A stretch of 64,000 bases of DNA from Nonomuraea sp. NEAU-A123. Lineage in GTDB: Bacteria > Actinomycetota > Actinomycetes > Streptosporangiales > Streptosporangiaceae. Of this stretch, positions 1-8,399 are shown piece after piece (position 1 is the stretch's first letter; each line of letters opens with the position of its first letter). Both the position numbers and the translations under genes were made by a program. Where the stretch lies: the NCBI RefSeq assembly GCF_018603905.1, contig NZ_JAHFZZ010000002.1, forward strand, positions 62,001 to 126,000, written 5' to 3'. Below the pieces are notes generated by a model. That model was given only the letters and a program-made list of their open reading frames with translations. It made no database searches and was not told the DNA's origin.

Positions 1-814
1 GTCGAACGCAAGTCGGTGTGCGTGTACTCCCAGCTCAAGTCCTGTTCGGCGTCGGAGGTCTCGGCGATGATCGAGGGCGTGCTGCGGCACTGCACCGATG
101 CCACCATCGACCGGCAGTACACCGACACCCACGGCCAGAACCTGGTCGGCTTCGCCTTCTCTCACCTGTTGGGCTTCAGACTGCTGCCGCGGATGAAGAA
201 CGTCTCCCACCAAAAGCTCGTCCGCGTCGACGCCGAGCAGGCCGTACCCGCATGCCTGACCGGCATGGTGAGCGAGCGCACCATCGACTGGGAGCTGATC
301 GCCCAGCAGTACGACCAGATGGTCAAGTACGCCACCGCGCTGAAGCTCCGCACCGGCGAGGCCGAACAGGTACTGCGCCGCTTCATCCGCGGCGGCCCCA
401 AGCACCCCACCTACCGCGCCATCGAAGAGGTCGGCCGGGCGGTCAAGTCGATCTTCATCGCCGACTACATGGCCTCCGAAGGACTACGCCGGGAGATCCA
501 CGAGGGCCTGCAGGTGGTGGAGAACTGGAACTCCGCCAACGCCGATCTGTTCTACGGCAAGGCCGGCACCATCGGCGGCACCGACCGGGAGAACCAGGAA
601 GTCTCCATGCTCGCCCTGCACCTGCTGCAATCGGCCCTGGTCTTCGTCAACACCATCCTGGTGCAGTCCGCTTCTGAAGGACCCGGCCTGGGCTGAGCGG
701 CTCACCGACGCCGACCGGCGCGCGCTCAGCCCGCTCTTCTGGTCGCACGCCAACCTCTACGGCACCATCCAGATCGACATGGACATCCACCTGGACCTGG
801 GCCTAGCCGCCTGA
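1..814 (+). pseudogene. tnpA: Tn3-family transposase, C-terminal part, frameshifted
   Basis: The frame is open from the first base, so the gene begins outside the window. The product matches the catalytic C-terminal part of Tn3-family TnpA ([41 protein letters not shown]). Near position 670 the frame shifts by one base: the original frame stops at 696, while the +1 frame continues through [20 protein letters not shown] and SHANLYGTIQ to a TGA at 812-814. That is the normal Tn3 transposase ending, so this is a frameshifted relic unless the shift is a sequencing error. Its C-terminus differs from the tnpA at 9.5 kb, so it comes from a different Tn3 element. No terminal repeat is visible after it. 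Confidence 0.88.
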
Positions 815-829
815 CACGGTGATCACGCC

Positions 830-1204
830 TTAAGCGCCTACGGCCGTCGGCTGCGTCGGCCGGCTGTCCTTGAGGTGCTGGTTGGCCCATCGCGCCAATT
901 CCTTCAGCGCGGGTTCGAGTGCGGCACCGGACTCCGTCAGCCGGTAGGAGACGCGCAGCGGCGGCCCCTCATTGACTTCGCGGACGACCAGCCCTGCCGC
1001 GCCGAGTTCGGTGAGCCGGTCGGAAAGCATGCGTTCACTCACGCCGGGGACGGACCTGCGCAGTTCGCCGAAGTACACCGGGCCCCGCAGCAGCGCGGCC
1101 ACGATCATGCCCGTCCAGCGCTTTCCCAGCAGCTGGAAGACGGGCCCAATGCCATCCTCGACGCGCCCGCACCCTGCTTCATTGTGAGTCCCTTCATCGG
1201 CCAT
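830..1204 (-). CDS. HxlR-family winged-helix regulator
   Basis: A 124-aa protein with the HxlR layout: an N-terminal Cys (AGCGRVED), the LLGKRWTGMIVAALLRGPVYF helix region, then the GVSERMLSDRLTEL recognition helix and a wing. Proteins of this family often sense reactive electrophiles or quinones through the conserved cysteine and repress a divergent oxidoreductase gene. That is the arrangement here, with an FMN azoreductase starting 116 bp away on the other strand. The ATG start has only a weak ribosome site. The role as local repressor is inferred from this divergence. Confidence 0.9.
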   Translation of the reverse strand: MADEGTHNEAGCGRVEDGIGPVFQLLGKRWTGMIVAALLRGPVYFGELRRSVPGVSERMLSDRLTELGAAGLVVREVNEGPPLRVSYRLTESGAALEPALKELARWANQHLKDSRPTQPTAVGA

Positions 1205-1230
1205 GAACCCATGGTACTACCCTCTTCTTC

Positions 1231-1261
1231 GCTAGTGAGAAAAAGTAAGCTAGTGTGAAAA
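1231..1261. promoter_or_regulatory. 13-bp direct repeat, candidate HxlR operator
   Basis: Two copies of GCTAGTG-(A/T)-GAAAA start at 1231 and 1249, 18 bp apart, in the divergent intergenic region between the HxlR regulator and the azoreductase. They differ at one base. The AT-rich repeat between two head-to-head genes is a plausible regulator-binding and promoter site; binding is inferred. Confidence 0.5.
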
Positions 1262-1319
1262 GAATAGTTACGCACAAAGCCCGGACGATGCTCCGGGCCC
1301 CTGATCAAGGGAGATACTC

Positions 1320-1979
1320 ATGCCCACCCTGCTGCACCTGGACGCGTCCCTCTTCCCTCTGTCGGCATCGGCCTCACGTGCGGTGACGCAGACCTTCCAC
1401 AAGGCCTGGGAAGAGCAGCACCCGGAAAACGTCGTGATCTATCGCGACCTGGCCGCGAACCCTGTTCCGCACCTCGACGGCATCGCCGCGACCGCCGGTT
1501 TCGCGGCACCTGCCGACCACAGCCGGGAGCAGGCCGCCGCCTTCGCTGAGCGCATCACGCTGGTCGAGGAATTGGAGCAGGCTGACGCCGTGCTGATCGG
1601 CGCGCCGATGTACAACTTCTCGATTCCCTCGACCCTCAAGGCATGGCTGGACCATGTGATCCTGCCGGGGCGTACCGCGGGCGAGAACTCGACCGTCAAG
1701 GGCACACCGGTCATCGTCGTCGCCAGCCGCGGCGGCTCCTACGCTCCGGGCACCCCGCGTGAGCCCTTCGAGTACGTCCAGAACTACCTGCGGGACGTTT
1801 TGACCGTGTATCTCGGCGTCGAGGTCGACTTCATCGTCCCCGAGCTGACCCTTGCCGCCACCAACCCCGCGATGGCCCAGCTCATCCCGCTCGCGGAAGC
1901 CTCGCGCGCCAAGGCTCTCCAAGACGCGGTCACCAAGGCCAAGCACCTCGCCCTGCGCCTGCGCGCGAACGCCGCGTAA
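1320..1979 (+). CDS. azoR: FMN-dependent NADH:quinone oxidoreductase / azoreductase
   Basis: A 219-aa flavodoxin-fold protein of the AzoR/AcpD family, which reduces quinones and azo compounds with NAD(P)H using FMN in the cytosol. Visible family marks are the N-terminal LLHLDASLFP strand/phosphate-loop region, the GAPMYNFSIPSTLKAWLDH FMN-contact segment and a SRGGSY loop. Length fits the family (about 200-220 aa). The ATG at 1320 has an AAGGGAG ribosome site 6-8 nt upstream. It is divergent from an HxlR regulator and followed by a DoxX-like gene on the same strand, a typical quinone/electrophile stress cluster. Confidence 0.92.
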   Translation: MPTLLHLDASLFPLSASASRAVTQTFHKAWEEQHPENVVIYRDLAANPVPHLDGIAATAGFAAPADHSREQAAAFAERITLVEELEQADAVLIGAPMYNFSIPSTLKAWLDHVILPGRTAGENSTVKGTPVIVVASRGGSYAPGTPREPFEYVQNYLRDVLTVYLGVEVDFIVPELTLAATNPAMAQLIPLAEASRAKALQDAVTKAKHLALRLRANAA

Positions 1980-2065
1980 CAACCCGCTCCACCGCGGGTG
2001 GAGAAGCCGCGACCTTCTCCACCCGCCCGCTCAACGATTGTCGGGATCAACAAACTGGAGTGATC

Positions 2066-2419
2066 ATGTTCATTGCCTATGCAGTCATCGCGGTCCTGCT
2101 CGCGCTAGCCCTGCTGCCGTCCGCCTGGGCCAAGCTGACTCGCCAGGAGCGCGCCGTGCAGACCTTGACCGAACAGCTTGGCGTGCCTCTGTGGCTGTAT
2201 CCGTTCTTGGCGGCGTGTGAGATCGCCGGCGCGGCGGGCCTGGTCATCGGCCTGTGGTACGGCCCGCTCGGTATCGCGGCGGCCGTGGGCCTGGTGCTCT
2301 ACTTCATCGGCGCCATCGGCGCCCATCTGCGCAAGAGCGACGTCAAAGGCATCGTCACTCCAGTGGTGATCCTCATCCTCGCCGTGGCGGCCCTGCTTCT
2401 GCGGGCAGCTTCCCTGTGA
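2066..2419 (+). CDS. DoxX-like small membrane protein
   Basis: A 117-aa, four-helix membrane protein of the DoxX-like family (PF13564 type), with hydrophobic segments at about residues 3-20, 44-63, 68-88 and 97-115. It lies 86 bp downstream of azoR on the same strand and probably forms part of the same stress-responsive unit. The ATG at 2066 is preferred over the GTG at 2060 because the GTG overlaps the GGAG ribosome site. DoxX-like proteins are often linked to quinone/thiol redox balance; no specific function can be read from the sequence. Confidence 0.85.
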   Translation: MFIAYAVIAVLLALALLPSAWAKLTRQERAVQTLTEQLGVPLWLYPFLAACEIAGAAGLVIGLWYGPLGIAAAVGLVLYFIGAIGAHLRKSDVKGIVTPVVILILAVAALLLRAASL

Positions 2420-3127
2420 CCAGGACCGGCCGCCCAGGTTAAGTGATCCAAGCCCTACAGCTCCCGAGCATGGCGGTAGGTGATGGGGCCGGTGTCGCGG
2501 TGTCGGCGGTCGGTCACCTGGCGGAAGGTCTCGGCCTTCGAGGAGGCTGGCGTGCGTCGCGGGTAACCGTGGGGTGCGGAGCCCAGAGGAAAGCCCAAGA
2601 GTGCCCGTTCCGTCCGGGAGCCACAGGCGAGGGGAAGGCTGGAAGGGCGAACGACCGTGAATCCTTGCTGATGCCTCGTCATGTCCACGCCACGAGACGG
2701 GATGCTGACCGTGGTGAATAGGGGCCGTGCCGCTGGAAGGCGGCGAACGGCGGCCGGGGACCGAACCCGGACCGTGTAGACACCGTTGCCCCCGGGGTAC
2801 CGAGGACGCCCGATCCCAGCCGCGTCTCATGCGTGCGGAACATGGAAACCTCGTCGAGGTCCGCTCCCAGGTGACCGGGAGCGGTAGGCCGACCGCGAGG
2901 AGAGCTGAACTCCCCGGCGGGAACAGGATGCCCAAGAAGCTAAGGCCGGCAGCCGAAAGGCGGCAGGAAACCGGGACGGCAAGGCCGCTTCCTCCAGCGG
3001 TGGTCTCGGATAACTGGCCGGATACCGGGCCTGGTGCCCGGGCCCGAAAGGGCGCTGACGTGGGCAGGTGAGCCTTTGACGACGAAGCACCGGTTCCGCT
3101 GGAACCTAGGGACAAGTTGGACACCTC

Positions 3128-4720
3128 ATGGTGAACGGACCCGAGGACCTGCTCCGCCTCGACGCCGAGCGGTGGGAGACCATCGATTGGCGTGTTCAGG
3201 AGGAGCAGGTACGGCGGCTGCGGTGCAGGATCTTCAAGGCGGTTCAGGAGGAGGATTGGCCCAAGGCCAGAAACCTTCAGAAGCTGATGCTGCGGAGCCG
3301 GGCCAACACGCTGGTAAGCGTGCGGCAGGTAACGCAGCGCAATGCTGGCCGCAAGACCGCGGGCATCGACGGGGAGGTCGCTCTGACTTCCGAGGCCAGG
3401 GCCGAGACGGCGGTGCGCGTGCATGCCACGATCGGTTCCTGGAGAGCGCACGCGGTCAAGCGGGTGCACATTCCGAAAGCCAGCAACCCCGCCAAGCTCC
3501 GCCCCCTCGGGATACCAGTGATCATGGACCGGTGCCATCAGGCACGGGTCCGCAACGCGCTGGAACCCGAGTGGGAAGCCCGGTTCGAACCTCGTTCCTA
3601 TGGGTTCCGGCCGAGTCGGAGCTGCCAGGACGCGATCCAGTCCATCTTCCAGGCCACCAGCCAGAAGCTGGCGAAACGGATGTGGGTACTGGACGCGGAC
3701 CTGGCGGCGGCGTTCGACCGTATCGACCACGCCCGGCTGCTGGAGTCCATCGGGTCGTTCCCCGCCAGGGACATGATCCGGGACTGGTTGAAAGCCGGGG
3801 TGTTCGAGACGGGCATGGGTTTCTCACCGACCGACGAGGGCACCCCTCAAGGCGGCGTGATCTCCCCGTGCCTGATGAACGTGGCGTTGCACGGGCTGGA
3901 GGAAGCCGCCGGGGTCCGCTACCGCACTGACGGCGATCACGCCGGGGAGACGGTGGCGGGATGCCCGATCGTGGTCCGCTACGCCGACGACATGATCGCG
4001 CTCTGCCATTCCAAGCAGCAGGCCGAGCAGGTTAAGGCACGTCTTGCCGAGTGGCTGAAGCCTAGAGGTCTGATCTTCAACGAAGACAAGACCCGCATCG
4101 TTCACCTCACCGAGGGGTTCGAGTTTCTGGGCGCCCTCATCCGCCGCTATCCCAACGGCAAGACGCTGACCACACCGAGTCCCTCGGCGGTCAAGCGGCT
4201 GAAGCTGCGGCTCGCGGCCGAGGCGCGCAGCCTGCGCGGCTCGAACGCGCTGGCGGTCATCGCCCGGCTCGATCCCATCGTGCGGGGCTGGGCCGCCTAC
4301 TACCGTGGCATGGTCTCGTCCAAGGTGTTCACCGCCCTGGACAACTACGTATGGAGGCTCACTTTCAAGTGGGCCAAGTGCGGCCATCCGAACAAGCCGA
4401 GGCGCTGGATCGTCGACCGGTACTTCGGCAAGTTCAACAAGTTCAGGAACGACTGGTGGGTGTTCGGAGACCGGGAAACCGGCGCCTACCTCACCAAGTT
4501 TGCCTGGACCCCCATCGTCCGGCACACGCTCGTCCTGGGCCGAGCATCCCCCGATGACCCTGCCCTGGTGGAGTACTGGGCCAAACGGCGCACTCGGGTC
4601 AAGCCTCCGCTCGATCGCTACAGCCTCCGCCTGCTCACCAAGCAGGAAGGCTGCTGTTATCTGGGGTGCCGAGAAGGCGTCAGGCATGTGAGGCAAGTGG
4701 CTTCCATGGAACGTGCCTGA
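3128..4720 (+). CDS. ltrA: Group II intron reverse transcriptase/maturase, C-terminally truncated
   Basis: A 530-aa intron-encoded protein. It has RT motifs in order: PKASNPAKLRPLGIP (about 117-131), SYGFRPSRSCQDA, the FDRIDHARLL block, GTPQGGVISP, and the catalytic RYADD at about 283-287. A maturase (X) domain follows (LDPIVRGWAAYYRGM). It should end in an HNH/En-type zinc region, but after LLTKQEGCC (near 4657) the sequence turns unrelated and stops at 4720. The missing tail (CGDHL...TRLVHTSCHR) appears 4.1 kb downstream in the same orientation. Splicing in trans is conceivable but the protein has lost its endonuclease end. Confidence 0.9.
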   Translation: MVNGPEDLLRLDAERWETIDWRVQEEQVRRLRCRIFKAVQEEDWPKARNLQKLMLRSRANTLVSVRQVTQRNAGRKTAGIDGEVALTSEARAETAVRVHATIGSWRAHAVKRVHIPKASNPAKLRPLGIPVIMDRCHQARVRNALEPEWEARFEPRSYGFRPSRSCQDAIQSIFQATSQKLAKRMWVLDADLAAAFDRIDHARLLESIGSFPARDMIRDWLKAGVFETGMGFSPTDEGTPQGGVISPCLMNVALHGLEEAAGVRYRTDGDHAGETVAGCPIVVRYADDMIALCHSKQQAEQVKARLAEWLKPRGLIFNEDKTRIVHLTEGFEFLGALIRRYPNGKTLTTPSPSAVKRLKLRLAAEARSLRGSNALAVIARLDPIVRGWAAYYRGMVSSKVFTALDNYVWRLTFKWAKCGHPNKPRRWIVDRYFGKFNKFRNDWWVFGDRETGAYLTKFAWTPIVRHTLVLGRASPDDPALVEYWAKRRTRVKPPLDRYSLRLLTKQEGCCYLGCREGVRHVRQVASMERA

Positions 4721-4748
4721 CAAATTATCTGGGGTTGTCAGGCACGTT
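4710..4748. repeat. 14-bp perfect inverted repeat at the island's left end
   Basis: AACGTGCCTGACAA at 4710-4723 is the exact complement of 4735-4748, with an 11-nt loop. The core GTCAGGCACGT recurs as GTCAGGCATGT at 4679 and in inverted form at the far side of the island (8748-8766). It could be a hairpin terminator for the truncated RT gene or, more likely given its recurrence, recombinase-binding iterons. Confidence 0.6.
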
Positions 4749-4869
4749 GGTCACGGCAGCCGGAATACTGGTGAGGTCGCGTATTCAACTGTCGCGGGTT
4801 GTCGATGCAGAGGGGCGCGGCAGTAACTGACCGTGGTCTCCAGCGGCAAACCGGCTTCATGCGCCTAAA

Positions 4870-5107
4870 TCAGTCAACACGGTGGAAGGCCGCGCGGTAG
4901 TCCCTCGGGCGTCGTCCAGTGTGCTTGGCGAAGAGGGCGGCGAACGTGCTGGGGTCCCTGTATCCGACCGCGGCGGAGATGCTGCCGACGGTTCGGTTCG
5001 TGGCCTCAAGGAGGTGGCGGGCGCGACGGACACGCGACGACTGCAGGTGCTCCAGCGGGCTCTGGCCGGTCTCGTCCGCGAAGCTCCGGCTATGTGCTGA
5101 GCGTGTC
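4870..5107 (-). pseudogene. AraC-family regulator, C-terminal HTH fragment
   Basis: The minus strand encodes about 78 residues that fit the second half of an AraC/GlxA-type DNA-binding domain: FADETGQSPLEHLQ, RRARHLLEATNRTV, ISAAVGYRDPSTFAALF, TGRRPRDYR, then TGA. The N-terminal ligand domain and first helix-turn-helix are absent. Its upstream end abuts a 23-bp tandem repeat and the hydrolase gene, so it is a truncated relic. Confidence 0.75.
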
Positions 5108-5110
5108 CGT

Positions 5111-5156
5111 CTCAGCTCAGGACAGAATCCTGCCTCAGCTCAGGACAGAATCCTGC
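5111..5156. repeat. 23-bp perfect tandem duplication over the hydrolase stop codon
   Basis: Two identical 23-bp units (each starting CTCAGCTCAGGACAGAATCC) lie at 5111-5133 and 5134-5156. The hydrolase stop codon (minus strand, 5140-5142) sits in the second copy. The duplication marks the junction between the AraC fragment and the hydrolase. Confidence 0.9.
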
Positions 5157-6147
5157 GCAGCCACCGGGCGCGTGCCTCGCGGGCGTTCTGAGACAGCACC
5201 GCCTGCGGCACCAGCAGGTCGGACCCGTGGAAGCCGCCGGGCCACACGTGCAGTTCGGCGATCCCCCCCACCTGCCAGATTCGGCTGGCGTAGGTGACGT
5301 CCTCGTCGCGGAAGGTCTCGGCAGATCCCACGTCGATGAACGCTGGCGGCAGTCCGGACAGGTCCGCCTCCCGTGCCGGCGCCGCGTAGGGGGAGACGTC
5401 GTCGGTGCCCCGGGCGTCGCCGAGTAGGGCGGTCCATCCACCCTGGTTGGACGCCTGGTCGAAGGTACCCAGCCCGGCCAGCTGGCGCGCTGAGAGGGTG
5501 TCGTTGCGGTCGTCGATCATCGGGTACATCAGCATTTGCGCGAACAGGGCCGGGCCTCCGCGGTCACGGGCCATCAGGGCCAGGGCCGCAGCCAGGCCTC
5601 CGCCGGCGCTGCCGCCGGCGACGATGATCCGCTCGGGATCGAAGCCCAGTTCCTCGGCGTGTTCGACGGTCCACGCCAAACCGGCGTAGCAGTCCTCGAC
5701 CGGACCGGGATGCGGGGTCTCCGGCGCGAGCCGGTATTCCACCGATACCACGGCCGCGCCCACCTCCTGGGCCAGGTCGAGCATCTCGGGGACCTGTGAC
5801 CGGTTGTCGCCCATGACCATGCCACCGCCGTGGATGTGATAGATCACCGGAACAGGCACAGCCGCCGCCGTCGGTCGGCAGATCAGCAGGGAGACGTCCG
5901 GGGCGTCCTGAGGTCCTGGCACCGTCCGCTCTTCGATGGTGAAGGCGCCACCCTTGGTGAACGCCTCGTGCGGCGCGGGTTGCATGCCGGGAGGGCCCTG
6001 GCGCAGGGTCGCGATCTCGGTGAGGTCGCTGAATGCGTCGGGCGGCAGGGCCTCATTGATCATTCGCAGGGCTGGTGCGAGCTCCGGGTCGAAAGGTGGA
6101 GGCGGGCCGATGGGAGCGTGAGATGGGTCAGAGACGAAGCGGGTCAT
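5140..6147 (-). CDS. Hormone-sensitive-lipase-type alpha/beta hydrolase
   Basis: A 335-aa cytosolic carboxylesterase of the HSL (GDXG) family. It has the oxyanion motif HGGG at about 131-134 (YHIHGGGMVMGD), the nucleophile elbow GGSAGGGLA, a DVGSAETFRDE segment bearing the acid residue and GGFHG with the catalytic His. ATG at 6147 has a GGAG ribosome site. It runs the same way as the MFS gene upstream, 152 bp away, and both are divergent from an HxlR regulator. This suggests an inducible export/detoxification unit for an ester-type compound; the substrate is unknown. Confidence 0.9.
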   Translation of the reverse strand: MTRFVSDPSHAPIGPPPPFDPELAPALRMINEALPPDAFSDLTEIATLRQGPPGMQPAPHEAFTKGGAFTIEERTVPGPQDAPDVSLLICRPTAAAVPVPVIYHIHGGGMVMGDNRSQVPEMLDLAQEVGAAVVSVEYRLAPETPHPGPVEDCYAGLAWTVEHAEELGFDPERIIVAGGSAGGGLAAALALMARDRGGPALFAQMLMYPMIDDRNDTLSARQLAGLGTFDQASNQGGWTALLGDARGTDDVSPYAAPAREADLSGLPPAFIDVGSAETFRDEDVTYASRIWQVGGIAELHVWPGGFHGSDLLVPQAVLSQNAREARARWLRRILS

Positions 6148-6299
6148 TGTCAACTCCAAGAGTGGTGTGATCAAAATCTTCATGTTGAGTGGCCTTCGAG
6201 GTGGATCACGTCGCGTCACCGGATCGAGCTGCGGAATCCTCGCGGCCGAAGCCCCGAGGATTCGGCCGTTCGATTGGTTGAGCGCTAGGGGAATCTCGT

Positions 6300-7862
6300 T
6301 CAGGACCGCTCGAGCCGAGCTTGACCGGCGCCGCCATTGTCGGCCCTCGCAATCGTTCCGCCATCCGGCCCCTGCGGGATCTCGCCGACGCTGGATCGCG
6401 CTGAAGCCAAGGCATCTGTGACGTCTGACGGTGTTCCGCCCTCGGACGGCTGCGGTGGGAGGGCCTTGGACGCCGACAGCACGGTGGCCGTGAGGAGGAA
6501 GGCGGCGATGAGGAGTCCGGCCGCGACCCCGAAGGCCAGCCGGTAGCCGTAGGTGGAGGCCGCGGTGGCGCTCTCGCCGTCGGAGAGCAGGCTCTGCGCG
6601 TGTGAGCTGGCGAGGGTGGCCAGGGCCGCGACGCCGAGCGCGCCGCCGATCTGCTGGGTGGTGTTGAGCAGTCCAGATGCCAGGCCCGAATCGCTGGGCG
6701 TGGCGCCCGACATGGCGAGCCCGATGACCGCCGGGAGCGCTAGGCCCGCGCCGACTCCGAGCAGGACCACGGCCGGAAGCACGTCCACGGCGTACGTGGC
6801 GTGCAGGGGAAGGCGGGCGAGCAGCAGGAGGGCGGCCACCGTGGAAACCAGGCCGGCCAGCAGCACGGTGCGTCCGCCGAAGCGGGTCATGATCCGGGCG
6901 GACAACCCGAGTGAGATCACCGCGATCACGATGGGACCGGGCAGGTAGGCCAGGCCGGTCTCGACGGCGCTGTATCCGTTGACCGACTGCAGGTACAGGG
7001 CCAGCAGGAACTGGAACCCGAACAGAGCGGCCACGAAGAGGATCTGGACGACGTTGGCCCCCCACAACTGGCGGGAGCGGAAGAGCCGCAGCGGTAGCAG
7101 CGGGCTGCTCGCCTTGGTCTGCCGCAGGACGAACCCTGCGAGCAGGGCGATCGACACGGTGCCGAAGCCGAGGGTGTGGGCCGAGCCCCAGCCGTGTTCC
7201 TCGGCCTTGTTGATGGTGTAGACGAGCAGCATCAGTCCTGAGGTGACCAGGAACGCGCCGAGCAGGTCGGCTCCCGCGCTGGACCCGAGCCCGCGGTGGG
7301 GCTGGAACAGGCGGGCGGCCAGGGCCACGATGGCGATCCCGATGGGGACGTTGATGTAGAAGATCGAGTTCCAGCCGGCCGCCTGGGTGAGGACTCCGCC
7401 GGCGATGACGCCGATCGAGCCTCCGGCCGCAGCCACGAAGCTGAAGACGCCGATCGCCTTGGCCTGTTCGCGGTGCTCGGTGAACATGGTCACGATCATG
7501 CCGAGGGTGACGGCGCTGGCCATGGCGCCGCCGACGCCCTGGAGGAACCGTCCGGTGATCAGCAGTTCCTGGCTTCCGGACAGCCCGCACAGCAGTGAGG
7601 CTGCGGTGAAGGTCGTGACGCCGGTCAGGAACATGCGTTTGCGACCGATGAGGTCGCCGAACCGCCCGGACAGCAGGAGCAGCCCGCCGAAGGCGATCAT
7701 GTAGGCGTTGACGAGCCAGGAGAGACCGGTCTGGGAGAAGTGCAGGGCCGAGGCGATGGTGGGCAGCGCCACGGTGACGATGCTCCCGTCGAGGACGATC
7801 ATCAGTGTTCCCGCGCAGAGCACGTACAGCGCTGCCCAGCGCATGCGGTCTGTCTCGCTCAA
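6300..7862 (-). CDS. DHA2-type MFS drug efflux transporter
   Basis: A 520-aa, 14-helix major facilitator of the drug:H+ antiporter-2 family in the inner membrane. Motif A is GRFGDLIGRKRMFLTG (about 67-82), and motif C-like glycines and the DGSIVTVALPTI helix-1 motif are present. The TTG start at 7862 is chosen because AAAGG lies 6 nt upstream; ATG 7844 is the alternative. It is divergent from the HxlR regulator at 7947, a standard arrangement for regulator-controlled efflux, and is followed by an esterase. Confidence 0.92.
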   Translation of the reverse strand: MSETDRMRWAALYVLCAGTLMIVLDGSIVTVALPTIASALHFSQTGLSWLVNAYMIAFGGLLLLSGRFGDLIGRKRMFLTGVTTFTAASLLCGLSGSQELLITGRFLQGVGGAMASAVTLGMIVTMFTEHREQAKAIGVFSFVAAAGGSIGVIAGGVLTQAAGWNSIFYINVPIGIAIVALAARLFQPHRGLGSSAGADLLGAFLVTSGLMLLVYTINKAEEHGWGSAHTLGFGTVSIALLAGFVLRQTKASSPLLPLRLFRSRQLWGANVVQILFVAALFGFQFLLALYLQSVNGYSAVETGLAYLPGPIVIAVISLGLSARIMTRFGGRTVLLAGLVSTVAALLLLARLPLHATYAVDVLPAVVLLGVGAGLALPAVIGLAMSGATPSDSGLASGLLNTTQQIGGALGVAALATLASSHAQSLLSDGESATAASTYGYRLAFGVAAGLLIAAFLLTATVLSASKALPPQPSEGGTPSDVTDALASARSSVGEIPQGPDGGTIARADNGGAGQARLERS

Positions 7863-7946
7863 GGGTCACCTTTATTCCTGAGTAGACGACTTGTTACCGG
7901 GGCCATCATTTGTGACCATGGAGGCCCAGCGGAAGAAGGCACATTC

Positions 7947-8339
7947 ATGGTTCAGCGGAACACCGATGTAACCGCGCAGGTCCACGGCTCGCACGACTCG
8001 GCGGCCTGCACGATGCTGGAGGTGCTCGACCGGGTCAGCGGCAAGTGGGCCATCGGGATCCTGCTCGCGACCGCGCACGGCCCGGTGCGGTTCATGGAGC
8101 TGGAGCGGACGGTCAAGGGCATCAGCCGGCGCATGTTGACGCTCACCCTGCGCAATCTGGAGCGTGACGGCCTGCTCGTCAGGACCGTCTATCCGACGGT
8201 GCCGCCCAAGGTCGAGTACACCGCGACCGACATCGCGCTGGAACTGTACGAATCCCTGACCTCGCTCACCTCGTGGGCAGGGCGGCACCGCGCCGCCATC
8301 GCCGCCGCGCGTGACGCCTACGACCGCAGCGCGGAGTAA
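7947..8339 (+). CDS. HxlR-family regulator of the efflux/hydrolase pair
   Basis: A 130-aa winged-helix protein with the HxlR pattern: Cys in SAACTMLEVL, VSGKWAIGILLATAHGPVRF, the ISRRMLTLTLRNLE recognition helix and YTATDIALEL. ATG at 7947 is preceded by AAGG. The 84-bp divergent gap with the MFS gene should contain both promoters. It is only distantly similar to the HxlR protein at 830-1204. Role as the efflux regulator is inferred from position. Confidence 0.9.
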   Translation: MVQRNTDVTAQVHGSHDSAACTMLEVLDRVSGKWAIGILLATAHGPVRFMELERTVKGISRRMLTLTLRNLERDGLLVRTVYPTVPPKVEYTATDIALELYESLTSLTSWAGRHRAAIAAARDAYDRSAE

Positions 8340-8399
8340 GGGGCGTAGCTAACCAGTAACGTTCCCGCCGTCAGCGCGCCCCGATCAATCTGGAGTCAG

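Noticed and set aside
2105..3730. A 541-codon minus-strand frame across DoxX and the intron leader
   Set aside because: It is antisense to DoxX, intron RNA and the reverse transcriptase, with no protein-like motif.
5140..7869. A 909-codon minus-strand frame covering the hydrolase and the MFS region
   Set aside because: Only its last third is the real hydrolase; the rest is arginine/proline-rich sequence antiparallel in frame to the MFS gene, typical of GC-rich shadow frames.
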